Notes: generated from the sequence alone by a model not told the origin. Shown: positions 31,420-41,496, numbered from the stretch's first letter. The stretch: DNA of 64,000 nt from ZC4RG30 sp963726085 (GCA_963726085.1 CAVSAR010000003.1:124001-188000), one strand, 5' to 3'. Program-made: numbers and translations.

Positions 31420-34040
31420 CACACGACCACGTTAACAAGTTTGCCGCGCACCACAATGACCTTCTTGGGTTCGCGGCCCTCGAAGTGCTTGCGCACCGAT
31501 TCCTCGGCCAGCGCGGCGGCGCGGATCTCGTGCTCGTCGGCCGCCGGCGTGACCATGATTCGTCCGCGCAGCTTGCCGTTGACCTGGACCACGATTTCCA
31601 CCTGGTCCTGCACCAGCGCCGCAGGGTCTGCCTTGCGCCAGCGGCTGCGCCACAGCGGCTCGGCCTGTCCCAGTTCATGCCAGAGCGTGTGGCAGACATG
31701 CGGGACCATGGGCGACAGGCATAGCACGGCGATCTCCAGCGCTTCCTGGCGCACTGCACGGGCCGCCGGCGTCAGGCCAGAGTGGCGGCCCACGGCGTTG
31801 AGCAGCTCCATTACCGCGGCCACTGCCGTGTTGAACACGCGGCGCCGACCAATGTCGTCCTCGACCTTGGCCAGGGTCTGGTGCGCGATCCGGCGCAGAT
31901 CCCGATCGGCGCCCGCCAGCGTCGCCGGGTCCACCTGCTGCACCGCGCCCTGGGTCGCATTTGCTGCCAGGTGCTCGTGGACCGCCTTCCACAGCCGACG
32001 CAGGAAGCGGTTGGCGCCCAGCACGCCCTCATCGGACCATTCCAGGGACTGCTCCGGCGGGGCCGTGAACATCATGAACAGGCGGGCCGTATCAGCCCCG
32101 TATTTTTCCGTCAGGGCATTGGGGTCGACCCCGTTGTTGCGCGACTTGGACATGGTGCCCATGCCTTCGTAGGTCACCTCGCTGCCGTCGCAGCGCAGCG
32201 TGGCGTGCGCCACGCGCGTTGCCGGGTCAATGGTCAGGTCCACGTCGGCCGGGTTGAAGTATTCGCGTCGCCCGCCGGCCGGACTGCGATGGAAGATGTG
32301 GTTGAGCACCATGCCCTGGGTAAGCAGGTTGGCAAAAGGCTCCGGCGTCTTGACGCTGCCCATGTCATGCATCACGCGCGTCCAGAACCGCGCATACAGC
32401 AGGTGCAGTATGGCGTGCTCGATGCCGCCGATGTACTGATCCACCGGCAGCCAGTAGTTGGCCCGTTCGTCGATCATTGCGCTGTCGTTGTCAGCGCAGG
32501 CGTAGCGCAGGAAATACCACGACGAATCCACGAACGTATCCATGGTGTCGGTTTCACGCCGCGCATCCATGCCGCACCTGGGGCACTGGCACTGGTAAAA
32601 CGACGGCGTCTTGGCCAGCGGATTGCCGCTGCCATCCGGCACCAGGTCCTCCGGCAGGCGCACCGGCAGGTCCTGGTCCGGCACGGGCACCGCGCCGCAC
32701 TGGGGGCAGTGGATGATCGGGATCGGGCAACCCCAGTAGCGTTGCCGCGAAATTCCCCAGTCGCGCAGCCGGTACTGCACGCGCTTCTGGCCCAGCCCCT
32801 GCTGCGCCAGCGCCGCGGCAATCGCGTCGACCGCGGCGGCCGATGCCAGTCCGGTAAACGCGCCGGAGTCCACCAGATGGCCCGGCTGCGCCCAGGCCTC
32901 GCGCCACGGGCCAGTCACCTCGGATGCATCGGCCGAACGCACCACCGTGCGCACCGGCAATGAGTACTTGTGCGCAAACTCGAAGTCGCGCTCGTCATGG
33001 GCCGGCACGGCCATTACCGCGCCCTCGCCATAGGCCATCAGCACGTAGTTGGCCACCCACACCGGCAACTGCTGGCCGGTCAGCGGATGGCGCACGTGCA
33101 GGCCGGTGGGCAGGCCGCGCTTTTCCTGCGTGGCCACGTCCGCCTCCATGGTGCTGCCACGCTTGCACTCATCGACGAATGCGGCCAGCTTCGCGTCGGC
33201 CTGCGCCGCTGCCTGCGCCACCGGGTGCTCGGCAGCCACCGCGACGTAGGTGACACCGAACAGGGTATCGGCCCGCGTAGTGAAGACGCGCAGCGCTCCA
33301 TCGTGTCCCAGCAGCGCGCGCGTATCGTCGGCGAACGGAAAGTCAAGCTCGACCCCTTCGCTGCGGCCAATCCAGTTGGCCTGCATGGTGCGCACGCGCT
33401 CCGGCCAGCCGGGCAGTTCGTCCAGCGCCGCACGCAACGCATCGGCGTACTTGGTGATCCCGAGGTAATACATCGGGATCTCGCGCTTCTGCACCAGCGC
33501 GCCGGTGCGCCAGCCGCGCCCGTCAATCACCTGTTCGTTGGCCAGCACGGTCTGGTCTACCGGATCCCAGTTGACGGTGCCGGTCTTCTTGTAGGCGATG
33601 CCCTTCTCGAGCATGCGCAGGAACAGCCACTGGTTCCAGCGGTAGTACTGCGGGTCGCAGGTGGCCAGCTCGCGCCGCCAGTCGATGGCCAGGCCCAGCG
33701 ACTGCAGCTGCCCCTTCATGTAGGCGATGTTGTCGCGGGTCCATTTGGCCGGCGGCACGCCATTGGCCATGGCCGCGTTTTCCGCGGGCAGACCGAAGGC
33801 GTCCCAGCCCATGGGCTGCAGCACGTTGCGGCCCTGCATGCGCATGAAGCGTGCCAGCACGTCGCCGACGGTGTAGTTGCGCACATGGCCCATGTGCAGG
33901 CGTCCCGACGGGTACGGGAACATCGAGAGGCAATAGTATTTCTCGCCCGGGGCCGACTCGTCGGCCGCGAATGCATTGGCGGCCTGCCATGCCTGCCGGG
34001 CGCTGCCTTCTACTGCAGCCGGATCGTAACGCTCGTCCAT
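31419..34040 (-). CDS. leuS: Leucyl-tRNA synthetase
   Basis: An 873-residue class Ia synthetase. The HIGH-type motif is RLHMGHVRNYTVGD (~48-61), the KMSKS motif is GTMSKSRNNG (C-terminal third), and the CP1 editing domain (~220-420) contains the Thr-rich region and AVPAHDERDFEF. A zinc-binding pair of CxxC motifs (HCPQC, CQCPRC) is visible in the ZN-1-like insertion. Length is normal. It overlaps lptE by one base and follows the HtrA gene by 16 bases. Confidence 0.97.
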   Translation of the reverse strand: MDERYDPAAVEGSARQAWQAANAFAADESAPGEKYYCLSMFPYPSGRLHMGHVRNYTVGDVLARFMRMQGRNVLQPMGWDAFGLPAENAAMANGVPPAKWTRDNIAYMKGQLQSLGLAIDWRRELATCDPQYYRWNQWLFLRMLEKGIAYKKTGTVNWDPVDQTVLANEQVIDGRGWRTGALVQKREIPMYYLGITKYADALRAALDELPGWPERVRTMQANWIGRSEGVELDFPFADDTRALLGHDGALRVFTTRADTLFGVTYVAVAAEHPVAQAAAQADAKLAAFVDECKRGSTMEADVATQEKRGLPTGLHVRHPLTGQQLPVWVANYVLMAYGEGAVMAVPAHDERDFEFAHKYSLPVRTVVRSADASEVTGPWREAWAQPGHLVDSGAFTGLASAAAVDAIAAALAQQGLGQKRVQYRLRDWGISRQRYWGCPIPIIHCPQCGAVPVPDQDLPVRLPEDLVPDGSGNPLAKTPSFYQCQCPRCGMDARRETDTMDTFVDSSWYFLRYACADNDSAMIDERANYWLPVDQYIGGIEHAILHLLYARFWTRVMHDMGSVKTPEPFANLLTQGMVLNHIFHRSPAGGRREYFNPADVDLTIDPATRVAHATLRCDGSEVTYEGMGTMSKSRNNGVDPNALTEKYGADTARLFMMFTAPPEQSLEWSDEGVLGANRFLRRLWKAVHEHLAANATQGAVQQVDPATLAGADRDLRRIAHQTLAKVEDDIGRRRVFNTAVAAVMELLNAVGRHSGLTPAARAVRQEALEIAVLCLSPMVPHVCHTLWHELGQAEPLWRSRWRKADPAALVQDQVEIVVQVNGKLRGRIMVTPAADEHEIRAAALAEESVRKHFEGREPKKVIVVRGKLVNVVV

Positions 34041-34056
34041 CCGGCCGAAGTCTGGC

Positions 34057-35556
34057 CTATTCGGTCTTGATCGGGATGAAAATCTGCCGGTCGTCGCGCT
34101 CGATCAGCAGCGCTACGGTCTTGCCAGACTTCTTTGCCGCAGCCTGAAATTCGGCTGCAGACTTCACGCGGGTGCCATTGACACCCAGGATGATGTCGCC
34201 CGGTCGCACGCCGGCGGCCGAAGCTGCGCCGGATGCGTCCTCGACCACCAGCGAGCCTTCGGTCTGCGCCTGCTCGCGTTCGGCCGGCTGCAACGGCCGC
34301 ACGTTGAGGCCCAACACGGCGGTGGTGTCGGCACCTGAACCGCCCTGAGTCGAGGCCACTTGCGTGGGCTCTTCCTTCAGCTCCACGACCTTGCAATTGA
34401 CGCGGCGGACACTGCGGTCGCGCCACACCTCGAGCTGCACCTCGGTGCCCGGCTTGACGTTTGAGATGATGCCCGGCAGTTCGCCGTCACGCTCGACGGA
34501 CCGGCCATTGACGCTGAGGATGATGTCACCGGACTTGATGCCTGCCTTGTCGGCCGGATCCCCGGGGGTCACCGAACCGATCAGCGCGCCGCGCGGCCGA
34601 TCAAGTCCGAAGGACTCGGCCAGGGCTGCGGTCACCGGCTGGATGCCCACGCCGATGCGACCGCGCTGCACCTTGCCGGTGGACACCAGCTGCTGCCGTA
34701 CTTCATTGGCGACATCAATGGGAATGGCGAATGACAGCCCCATGTAGCCGCCGCTCTGGCTATAGATCTGCGAGTTGATACCCACCACCTCGCCATTCAT
34801 ATTGAACAGCGGCCCGCCGGAATTGCCCGGGTTGACCGCCACGTCGGTCTGGATGAACGGGACATAGGGGTCGTCCGGCAGCGTGCGCGCCACGGCGCTG
34901 ACGATGCCGGCGGTGACGCTGTTCTCCATGCCAAAGGGCGAGCCAATGGCGATCACCCACTGGCCGGGCTTGAGGCTGTCGGGATTGCCAATGCGCACGA
35001 CCGGCAGGTTCTTGCCTTCGATCTTGATGACGGCCACATCGGTGCGGTCATCGATGCCCACGACCTTGGCCGGATACTCGCGCCGGTCGGTCATCTTGAC
35101 TATCACTTCGGTGGCGCCACGCACCACGTGCGCGTTGGTCATGATGTAGCCGTCGGGCGTGACGATGAATCCCGAGCCTTCGCCGTGCGCAGGCGGCGCA
35201 TTGCCGCGCGGGCCACCCTGGCCATTGGGATTGGGAATACCGAAGCGGCGGAAAAACTCGTTGAACGGATCGCTGGGGTCAGCCCCTTGCGGTCCGCGCG
35301 CCTGTTGCTGCGGCCGACCTTCGGTGACCTGCACGTTGACCACTGCGGGGCCGTAGTGCTCCACCAGCGGCGTGAAATCCGGCAGGCCCGTGACCATGGG
35401 ACCCGCGGCAGGCGTGCCTTGAGACGCAGACACTGTTACCGGCGCGGCCGCCGATACCGGGGGCACCGCCGTCGCCGCCGTGCGCGAACAGGCCGACAGC
35501 ACCAAGCCGCTGATTGCGATGACTACGTACTTGAAGGTGACGCGATCCATTGACAT
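34057..35556 (-). CDS. Do/HtrA-family serine protease predicted to be a lipoprotein
   Basis: A 499-residue periplasmic HtrA protease (DegP/DegQ/MucD type). The catalytic triad is H143 (TNAHVV), D173 (DDRTDVAVIKI) and S246 (GNSGGPLF), followed by two PDZ domains (~280-370 and ~405-495). The signal ends in LSAC (C23), a lipobox, with Ser at +2, which by the Lol rule suggests the outer membrane. Most Do proteases are soluble. Three Met codons cluster at the start; 35556 is preferred because GAGG lies 9 bases upstream. It sits between lnt and leuS. Confidence 0.88.
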   Translation of the reverse strand: MSMDRVTFKYVVIAISGLVLSACSRTAATAVPPVSAAAPVTVSASQGTPAAGPMVTGLPDFTPLVEHYGPAVVNVQVTEGRPQQQARGPQGADPSDPFNEFFRRFGIPNPNGQGGPRGNAPPAHGEGSGFIVTPDGYIMTNAHVVRGATEVIVKMTDRREYPAKVVGIDDRTDVAVIKIEGKNLPVVRIGNPDSLKPGQWVIAIGSPFGMENSVTAGIVSAVARTLPDDPYVPFIQTDVAVNPGNSGGPLFNMNGEVVGINSQIYSQSGGYMGLSFAIPIDVANEVRQQLVSTGKVQRGRIGVGIQPVTAALAESFGLDRPRGALIGSVTPGDPADKAGIKSGDIILSVNGRSVERDGELPGIISNVKPGTEVQLEVWRDRSVRRVNCKVVELKEEPTQVASTQGGSGADTTAVLGLNVRPLQPAEREQAQTEGSLVVEDASGAASAAGVRPGDIILGVNGTRVKSAAEFQAAAKKSGKTVALLIERDDRQIFIPIKTE

Positions 35557-35642
35557 AGCACACATCCTCAAAGCCACTCGGGCATGGAATAGACAGGGCC
35601 CCTGGCGCGAAGGTTCCGCGGCCGGCGCGACCTTGCGGCGGC

Positions 35643-37151
35643 TTAATCCTGTGAAATGGTACTCCGGCGGCGCCATATCAAGGGGCCCAGTAGCATTATC
35701 GCAAGCAGGGCGGCGGCAGCGCCAATTACAGGATAGTTACCCGCGACCAGGTAGGGCGTTGCCCCGTGGCGGGGCTGCACGCGCCCTCGCAGGATGGCCT
35801 GCGCGAACTCCGGCGCCTGCGCCACCACCGCGCCGGAGGGCCCGATAATCGCCGATACGCCGTCATTGGCAGCCCGCACCAGGAAGCGCCGGCCTTCGAT
35901 GGCCCGCATCCGCGCGATCTGCAGGTGCTGGTAGCGCGCGCCCGACCGGCCAAACCAGGCGTCATTGGTCACGTTGACCAGCACGCCGGACGCGCGGGTC
36001 GCCGCATGCAGGCTGGTGGGATAGGAGTCTTCATAGCAGATGCTGGCGGAAATCTTCATCCCGGCCACCGCCAGCGGCGGCTGGTCCTTGGCGCCGGCAT
36101 TGAAATCCAGGTGCGGCAGGCTCAGCAGGCGCAGCCATTCGCGCACCTGGTGCGGCACGGGAAAATATTCTCCAAAGGGAACCAGGTGCGTCTTGTCGTA
36201 GAACTGGGGCGCCGCATCCCCCAGTCCCAGCACGGAGTTGAAGGAGCGGATCCCGTCGTCGTCTTCGCGCATCACGCCCATCAACACGCCCGACCCGGCG
36301 CGATCGGATTCGGACCAGATGCCACCGATGTACTTGGGGTAGACATTGGCCACGTCCGGCAGCGCCGATTCCGGCCAGACGATCAGGTCCGATCCCAGCG
36401 CCTGCCGGTTCATGGCGGCGTAGTCGTCGAGGATCTTCTTCTGGTTCGAATCCAGCCACTTCATGTCCTGCGGTATCGCCCCTTGCAGGACGGCGACCGA
36501 CTTGGGCGCGCCCTCCGGGCGCGTCCACTCCACGCTGCGCAATGACAGCCCAAGGGTCCAGGGCAGCACCAATGTCACCAGCGCCACGGCGCGCAGTGCT
36601 GTGCCTGAGTTGAGCATCGTGACCAGCGCCCCGGCGCCCAGCAGCAGTACTGCACTGAGCAGGTGTATCCCGCCCACCGGGGCCAGGCCCGCAAGCCAGG
36701 TGTCAGTCTGCGAGTAGCCCAGCGACAGCCATGGAAACCCGGACAGGAACCAGCCGCGCCACCACTCCAGCAGTACCCAGGCCGCCGGCACCAGCAGCAG
36801 CCAGCCCAGCGGGCTGCGTGCCGGCAGCCAACGCACCACCGCATAGCCCAGTGCGGCCTGGTAGGCGGCCATGATCACCACCAGTGCGCCCATGACCACC
36901 AGGGCAATCCACACCGGTGCCTGCCCGAAGACGCGGATGGCGATGTACAGCCACCACGTGCCGGCCGCATAGGTACCGAACCCGAACGCGAAGCCCAGCC
37001 ACGCGCCCTCGCGCGCGCTGGGCGCGCGGCTCCACAGCCAGATCAGCACCGCCGGGCACAGCAGCGCCAGCCACCACAGGTTGCGCGGGGCAAAGGCCAT
37101 GGTAAGCAGCAGGCCGCAGCCCAATGCCAATGCGCGCCATCGCCAGATCAT
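35643..37151 (-). CDS. lnt: Apolipoprotein N-acyltransferase
   Basis: A 502-residue inner-membrane enzyme adding the third acyl chain to lipoproteins. About six TM segments occupy residues ~1-205, followed by a periplasmic nitrilase domain with the Glu-Lys-Cys triad in WPESALPD, YDKTHLVPFGEYFP and ICYEDSYP. A last TM helix (~475-495) is present. It overlaps the corC stop by 4 bases (ATGA), in the conserved phoH-ybeY-corC-lnt operon. Confidence 0.96.
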   Translation of the reverse strand: MIWRWRALALGCGLLLTMAFAPRNLWWLALLCPAVLIWLWSRAPSAREGAWLGFAFGFGTYAAGTWWLYIAIRVFGQAPVWIALVVMGALVVIMAAYQAALGYAVVRWLPARSPLGWLLLVPAAWVLLEWWRGWFLSGFPWLSLGYSQTDTWLAGLAPVGGIHLLSAVLLLGAGALVTMLNSGTALRAVALVTLVLPWTLGLSLRSVEWTRPEGAPKSVAVLQGAIPQDMKWLDSNQKKILDDYAAMNRQALGSDLIVWPESALPDVANVYPKYIGGIWSESDRAGSGVLMGVMREDDDGIRSFNSVLGLGDAAPQFYDKTHLVPFGEYFPVPHQVREWLRLLSLPHLDFNAGAKDQPPLAVAGMKISASICYEDSYPTSLHAATRASGVLVNVTNDAWFGRSGARYQHLQIARMRAIEGRRFLVRAANDGVSAIIGPSGAVVAQAPEFAQAILRGRVQPRHGATPYLVAGNYPVIGAAAALLAIMLLGPLIWRRRSTISQD

Positions 37152-38017
37152 CCACTGTCATCCGCGGTGGCCGCATCACTGGCACCATCCAGCCCGGACT
37201 GCGCGGTGACGCGCAGCGTTTCGATGCGGCGACGGTCGGCGCGAATCACCCTGAATTCGAAGCCCTCGATCAGGGCCGCCTCGCCCCGGCGCGGCAGGCG
37301 ACCAAAATGCTGCGTGACCAGGCCCGCGATCGTGTCGAACTCGGCGTCCGGAAACTTCGCGCCGAAGTATTCGTTGAACTCCTCGATGCGCGTTGCCCCC
37401 TGCACCGCGAACTGGCGCTCGCCCTCGCGGCGGATGTTCTTCTCCGCCTCAACGTCGTACTCGTCGTCGATCTCGCCAATGATCTGCTCGATCACGTCCT
37501 CGATCGTCACCAGCCCCGCGACGCTTCCGTATTCATCCACGCAGATTGCCATGTGATTGCGGCCCATGCGCAGCTCCTTGAGCAGCACATTGACGCGCTT
37601 GGATTCCGGCACGAACAGTCCCTTGCGCATCCATTCGCGGATATCGAAGCCGGCTGTGCTGTTGAGGGTGAACAAGCGCAACAGGTCCTTGGCCAGGAGG
37701 ATGCCGATGATCTTCTCGCCATCGGGCTCGAGCACCGGAAAGCGCGAATGCCCGGAATCAATCGCCACCGACAGGATGTGCTGCGGCAAGTCGTCGCCGC
37801 GCACGCAGATCATCTGGTTATGCGGCACCATGATGTCGCGCACCTGCAGGTCCGATACGTCCAGCACCCCTTCGACCATCGACAGCGCGTCCGAGTCCAG
37901 CAGCCCGGCGCTGGCGGAATTGCGCAACAGTTCGCGAAGTTGTGTCCGGTCCCTGGGTGCCGTGATCTTCTGGATGCGCCGCAGGATCTTCTGGGTCGGG
38001 CTCTTGTCTTCAGACAT
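37148..38017 (-). CDS. corC: CorC/HlyC-family CBS-domain protein
   Basis: A 289-residue cytosolic protein with two CBS domains (~65-185; DIMVPHNQMICV, GSVAGLVTIEDVIEQIIGEI) and a C-terminal CorC_HlyC transporter-associated domain (~200-275). Proposed roles are Mg/Co efflux or, with ybeY/lnt, envelope or translation-related functions; the operon context is conserved, but the mechanism is not settled. The start overlaps the ybeY 3' end by 8 bases. Confidence 0.93.
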   Translation of the reverse strand: MSEDKSPTQKILRRIQKITAPRDRTQLRELLRNSASAGLLDSDALSMVEGVLDVSDLQVRDIMVPHNQMICVRGDDLPQHILSVAIDSGHSRFPVLEPDGEKIIGILLAKDLLRLFTLNSTAGFDIREWMRKGLFVPESKRVNVLLKELRMGRNHMAICVDEYGSVAGLVTIEDVIEQIIGEIDDEYDVEAEKNIRREGERQFAVQGATRIEEFNEYFGAKFPDAEFDTIAGLVTQHFGRLPRRGEAALIEGFEFRVIRADRRRIETLRVTAQSGLDGASDAATADDSG

Positions 38018-38462
38018 ACGGGTTGTTGAATCCCAACGACCGCAGCACCGCGATCTCGCGCCGTTCCATGCGTTGCGCGTCGCGCTCCACTTCATGATCG
38101 AAACCGGCCAGGTGCAGCGTGCCGTGCACCACCAGATGCGCCCAGTGTGCCTGCAGCGGCTTGCCCTGGACCTGCGCCTCGCGACGCAGCACCGCCGGGC
38201 ATATCACCACGTCCCCCAGCGGCTGCGGCCTCGCCCCGGTGGCGATGGCCGGAAAGGCCAGCACGTTGGTGGGCTGGTCCTTGCCGCGGAACTGGCGATT
38301 CAGCGCCCGCATCTGCGGTTGCGAGACCAGCTTCACGGCCAGCTCCTTGCCCAGGCCCCGCGGGCCAAGTGCGGCACTGGCCCACCTGGCCAGCGCGCGT
38401 CGCGATGGCGCGCGCATGCGCGCCGGGACCATGCACTCCACCACCAGTGGCAGGCGCATCAT
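38010..38462 (-). CDS. ybeY: Endoribonuclease YbeY
   Basis: A 150-residue zinc endoribonuclease required for 16S rRNA 3'-end maturation and 70S quality control. The metal-binding signature HGTLHLAGFDH is intact, with RGKDQPTNVLAFP upstream. It overlaps the phoH stop; two adjacent ATG codons (38462, 38459) are both possible. It lies in the miaB-phoH-ybeY-corC-lnt operon. Confidence 0.95.
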   Translation of the reverse strand: MMRLPLVVECMVPARMRAPSRRALARWASAALGPRGLGKELAVKLVSQPQMRALNRQFRGKDQPTNVLAFPAIATGARPQPLGDVVICPAVLRREAQVQGKPLQAHWAHLVVHGTLHLAGFDHEVERDAQRMERREIAVLRSLGFNNPYV

Positions 38463-39469
38463 ATATCGCGATCCTCGTTCTGCGCCTCGTAGGCCATGAC
38501 GATGCGCTGCACCAGCGGGTGTCGCACCACGTCGCCGGCATCGAACCAGGAAAACGAAACGCCCTCCACGCCGCGCAACAGGCCCACCACGTGGCGCAAT
38601 CCCGAGGGCCTGCCGGCGGGCAGGTCGGTCTGGGTCACGTCGCCCGTCACGACCGCGCGCGAGCCGAACCCAATGCGCGTCAGGAACATCTTCATCTGCT
38701 CCGGGGTCGTGTTCTGCGCCTCGTCGAGCAGGATGAAGGACTCATTGAGCGACCGGCCGCGCATGAACGCCAGTGGCGCCACTTCAATGACGCTGCGCTC
38801 AATGAGGCGTGCCACACGATCGAATCCCATCATCTCGTACAGCGCGTCGTACATGGGCCGCAGGTACGGGTCCACCTTCTGGGTCAGGTCGCCAGGCAGG
38901 AATCCCAGCCGTTCACCGGCCTCCACCGCCGGGCGAACCAGCACGATGCGCCGCACGCGTTCGCTGTGCAGCGCCTCCACCGCGCAGGCCACGGCCAGGT
39001 ACGTCTTGCCCGTGCCGGCCGGACCGATGCCGAAGGTCAGGTCGTGGCCGTGGATGGCCGCCAGGTACTCCTTCTGGTGCGGGCCGCGCGCGCGAATCAG
39101 GCCTCGCGGCACCCGCGCGATGGCCTCGCCGGACGCCAGCGTGGTCGGAGCGGCGCGCAGCGGATTCTCTTCGCTGAAGGACTCGTGCTCGCGCAGCGCC
39201 AGGTGCACATCCGGCAGGTCCACGCTGCCGCCCCCGCCGGTCAGGTCGAACAGGTCGCGCAGCACCCGCTCGGCGCCGGCCGATCGCTCGCCCAGCACCC
39301 GGAACTGGTTGCCGCGACGCCGCACTTCCACGCCGAAGCGCTGCTCGACCAGCCGCAGGTTCTGGTCCAGCGGCCCGCACAACACCGCCAGGCGCGCGTT
39401 GTCCTCGGGCAGCAATTCGAATTCAACCGGCGCGTCCTGGACCGCCGCACCCTCGCGTCGGGACTTCAA
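38459..39469 (-). CDS. ybeZ: PhoH-like ATPase (YbeZ)
   Basis: A 336-residue PhoH-family ATPase that works with YbeY. The N-terminal KH-like region (~15-75) is followed by Walker A GIGPAGTGKTYLA (~147-159) and Walker B FILLDEAQN, with the helicase-like VRPAVEAGERLGFLPGDL segment. The start is TTG at 39469, which overlaps the miaB TGA; alignment with the family supports it. Confidence 0.94.
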   Translation of the reverse strand: MKSRREGAAVQDAPVEFELLPEDNARLAVLCGPLDQNLRLVEQRFGVEVRRRGNQFRVLGERSAGAERVLRDLFDLTGGGGSVDLPDVHLALREHESFSEENPLRAAPTTLASGEAIARVPRGLIRARGPHQKEYLAAIHGHDLTFGIGPAGTGKTYLAVACAVEALHSERVRRIVLVRPAVEAGERLGFLPGDLTQKVDPYLRPMYDALYEMMGFDRVARLIERSVIEVAPLAFMRGRSLNESFILLDEAQNTTPEQMKMFLTRIGFGSRAVVTGDVTQTDLPAGRPSGLRHVVGLLRGVEGVSFSWFDAGDVVRHPLVQRIVMAYEAQNEDRDI

Positions 39470-40821
39470 GCGCGCAGCTCCTGCATGCCCGGCTCCTCGG
39501 CTACCAGCCGGCCGCGCAGCGAGTTGTTCATGGCCTCGGTGATCTGCACATCGACAAAGCGATTGATGAGCTGCGCGGTGCCGTCGAAATTCACCCAGCG
39601 GTTGTTTTCCGTGCGTCCGGCCAGTTGCCGCGCGTCGCGTCGCGACGGCCTCTGGACCAGCACGCGCTGCACGCTGCCGACCATGGCGCGCGAGATCCCC
39701 CGCGCCTGGGAGTCGAGCAACGCCTGCAGCCGGGCCAGGCGCTGCGACTTGACCTCGGCCGTCACGTCATCGGGCAGGGACGCCGCCGGCGTGCCCGGGC
39801 GACGGCTGTAGATGAAGCTGAAGGACTGGTCGAATCCGACCTCCTCGGTCAGGTCCAGAGTTTGTTGGAAATCACGCTCGGACTCGCCGGGAAATCCCAC
39901 GATGATGTCCGTCGATACCGGGATGTCCGGCCGCACCGCGCGCAACCGGCGCAGCTTCTGCTTGAACTCCAGCACCGTGTAGCCCCGGCGCATCAATGCC
40001 AGGATGCGGTCCGAGCCACTCTGCACGGGCAGGTGCATGTGGTTGGCCAGCTTGGCGGTGCGCGCAAACGCCGCCACCAGGGCATCGTCGAAATTTATCG
40101 GGTGCGAGGTGGTGAACCGGATCCGCTGCACCGCTGGCATGGCGCTGATCGCCAGGATCAGCTGCCCCAGACCCATGGGTGCGCCATCCGGTCGCGGGCC
40201 CTCGTAGGCATTGACGTTCTGCCCCAGCAGCGTGATCTCGCCGACGCCTTGCGCCACCAGCGCGCGTACTTCTTCGAGGACGGATGCCGCCGGGCGGCTG
40301 ACTTCCTCGCCCCGCGTGTAGGGCACGACGCAGTAGCTGCAGAACTTGCTGCACCCTTCCATGATCGACACGAAGGCGCTGGCGCCGTGGGCCGTGGCCG
40401 CCGGCAGGTGATCGAATTTCTCGATTTCCGGAAAGCTGATGTCGATCTGCGGCTGGCCGGTGCCGCGCAACGCGGCCAGCATGGCCGGCAGCCGGTGAAT
40501 AGTCTGCGGTCCGAACACCAGGTCAACGTAGGGCGCGCGCGCGGTGATGGCCGCGCCTTCCTGGCTGGCCACGCAGCCGCCCACACCGATGATGACGCCG
40601 GGGCGCTGGGCCTTGAGCGCCCGCCAGGTACCCAACAGCGAATAAACCTTGTCCTCGGCCTTGTCGCGCACCGAGCAGGTGTTCATCAGCAGGATATCTG
40701 CCGAGGCTTCGTCGGTGGTGGGTGTGAGGCCTTCGGCAGTGGCGAGTACGTCCCCCATGCGGGTGGAGTCGTACTCGTTCATCTGGCAGCCAAAGGTCTT
40801 GATGAAGTATCGGCCGGGCAT
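39466..40821 (-). CDS. miaB: tRNA-2-methylthio-N6-dimethylallyladenosine synthase
   Basis: A 451-residue radical-SAM methylthiotransferase acting on i6A37 of tRNAs. The N-terminal UPF0004 domain carries three cluster cysteines (TFGCQMN, NTCSVR, VGGCVA). The radical-SAM CSKFCSYC binds the second cluster, and a TRAM domain is C-terminal (~385-448). ATG at 40821 gives the canonical MPGRYFIKTFGCQMN start. It heads the miaB-phoH-ybeY-corC-lnt operon. Confidence 0.97.
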   Translation of the reverse strand: MPGRYFIKTFGCQMNEYDSTRMGDVLATAEGLTPTTDEASADILLMNTCSVRDKAEDKVYSLLGTWRALKAQRPGVIIGVGGCVASQEGAAITARAPYVDLVFGPQTIHRLPAMLAALRGTGQPQIDISFPEIEKFDHLPAATAHGASAFVSIMEGCSKFCSYCVVPYTRGEEVSRPAASVLEEVRALVAQGVGEITLLGQNVNAYEGPRPDGAPMGLGQLILAISAMPAVQRIRFTTSHPINFDDALVAAFARTAKLANHMHLPVQSGSDRILALMRRGYTVLEFKQKLRRLRAVRPDIPVSTDIIVGFPGESERDFQQTLDLTEEVGFDQSFSFIYSRRPGTPAASLPDDVTAEVKSQRLARLQALLDSQARGISRAMVGSVQRVLVQRPSRRDARQLAGRTENNRWVNFDGTAQLINRFVDVQITEAMNNSLRGRLVAEEPGMQELRA

Positions 40822-40876
40822 AGGATGCCGGCTCAAGATTACCGGTTTTCGGTCCCCACCGGGGTCCCCACGACCC

Positions 40877-41350
40877 CTAGAACGGAATATCGTCGTCGAA
40901 ATCCCCTGCCGGAGCCGCCGCTGAACGCCCGGTATCCGAGGTCGCCTGGCCGGACCCCTCCGCCGGGGCCTCCCGGCGATCCCGGGTCTCGGTGGCCCCT
41001 GCACCGCCGCCCCGCCCGCCCAGCATCTGCATTTCGCTGGCCACCACTTCGGTGGCGTAGCGATCGTTGCCGGTGGTCTTGTCCTGCCACTTGCGGGTCT
41101 GCAGCCGGCCCTCGATATAGACCTGCGAACCCTTGCGCAGGTATTCGGCGCCGATCTCGCCCAGGCGGCCCCACATCACGATGGTGTGCCACTCAGTCTG
41201 TTCCTTCATCTCGCCGGAGGTCTTGTCACGCCAGCTCTCCGAGGTGGCCAGCCGCAGGTTGGTGACGGTGGTGCCACCGGGCGTGGTCCGGGTTTCCGGG
41301 TCCTGCCCGAGATTGCCGATGAGAATGACCTTGTTGATGCCGCGTGCCAT
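40877..41350 (-). CDS. ssb: Single-stranded DNA-binding protein
   Basis: A 157-residue SSB. The OB fold spans ~1-110 (MARGINKVILIGNLGQDPE, WHTIVMWGRLGEI, GSQVYIEGRLQTRKWQD), then a Gly/Ala/Glu linker and the acidic C-terminal tip DFDDDIPF that recruits partner proteins. An AAGAGG Shine-Dalgarno precedes the ATG. It is divergent from uvrA, as in many Gammaproteobacteria, with 176 bases between. Confidence 0.97.
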   Translation of the reverse strand: MARGINKVILIGNLGQDPETRTTPGGTTVTNLRLATSESWRDKTSGEMKEQTEWHTIVMWGRLGEIGAEYLRKGSQVYIEGRLQTRKWQDKTTGNDRYATEVVASEMQMLGGRGGGAGATETRDRREAPAEGSGQATSDTGRSAAAPAGDFDDDIPF

Positions 41351-41496
41351 GACGAACCTCTTGAAATGCTGTTCGGACTGTAGCCTAGCCCCCCACCGCA
41401 GACCGGCGCCAGCGCCATATCTGCGGCAAATGGCCCATTACGCGCGGCCCCATAGGTGGTGACCGGGAAAGGCGCTGTCCGGGGGGTTCAGCGGGC

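Noticed and set aside
31225..34070. Several 300-390-codon plus-strand reading frames opposite leuS and lptE
   Set aside because: All are complements of clearly coding sequence with no Shine-Dalgarno or recognisable domain; a by-product of high GC.
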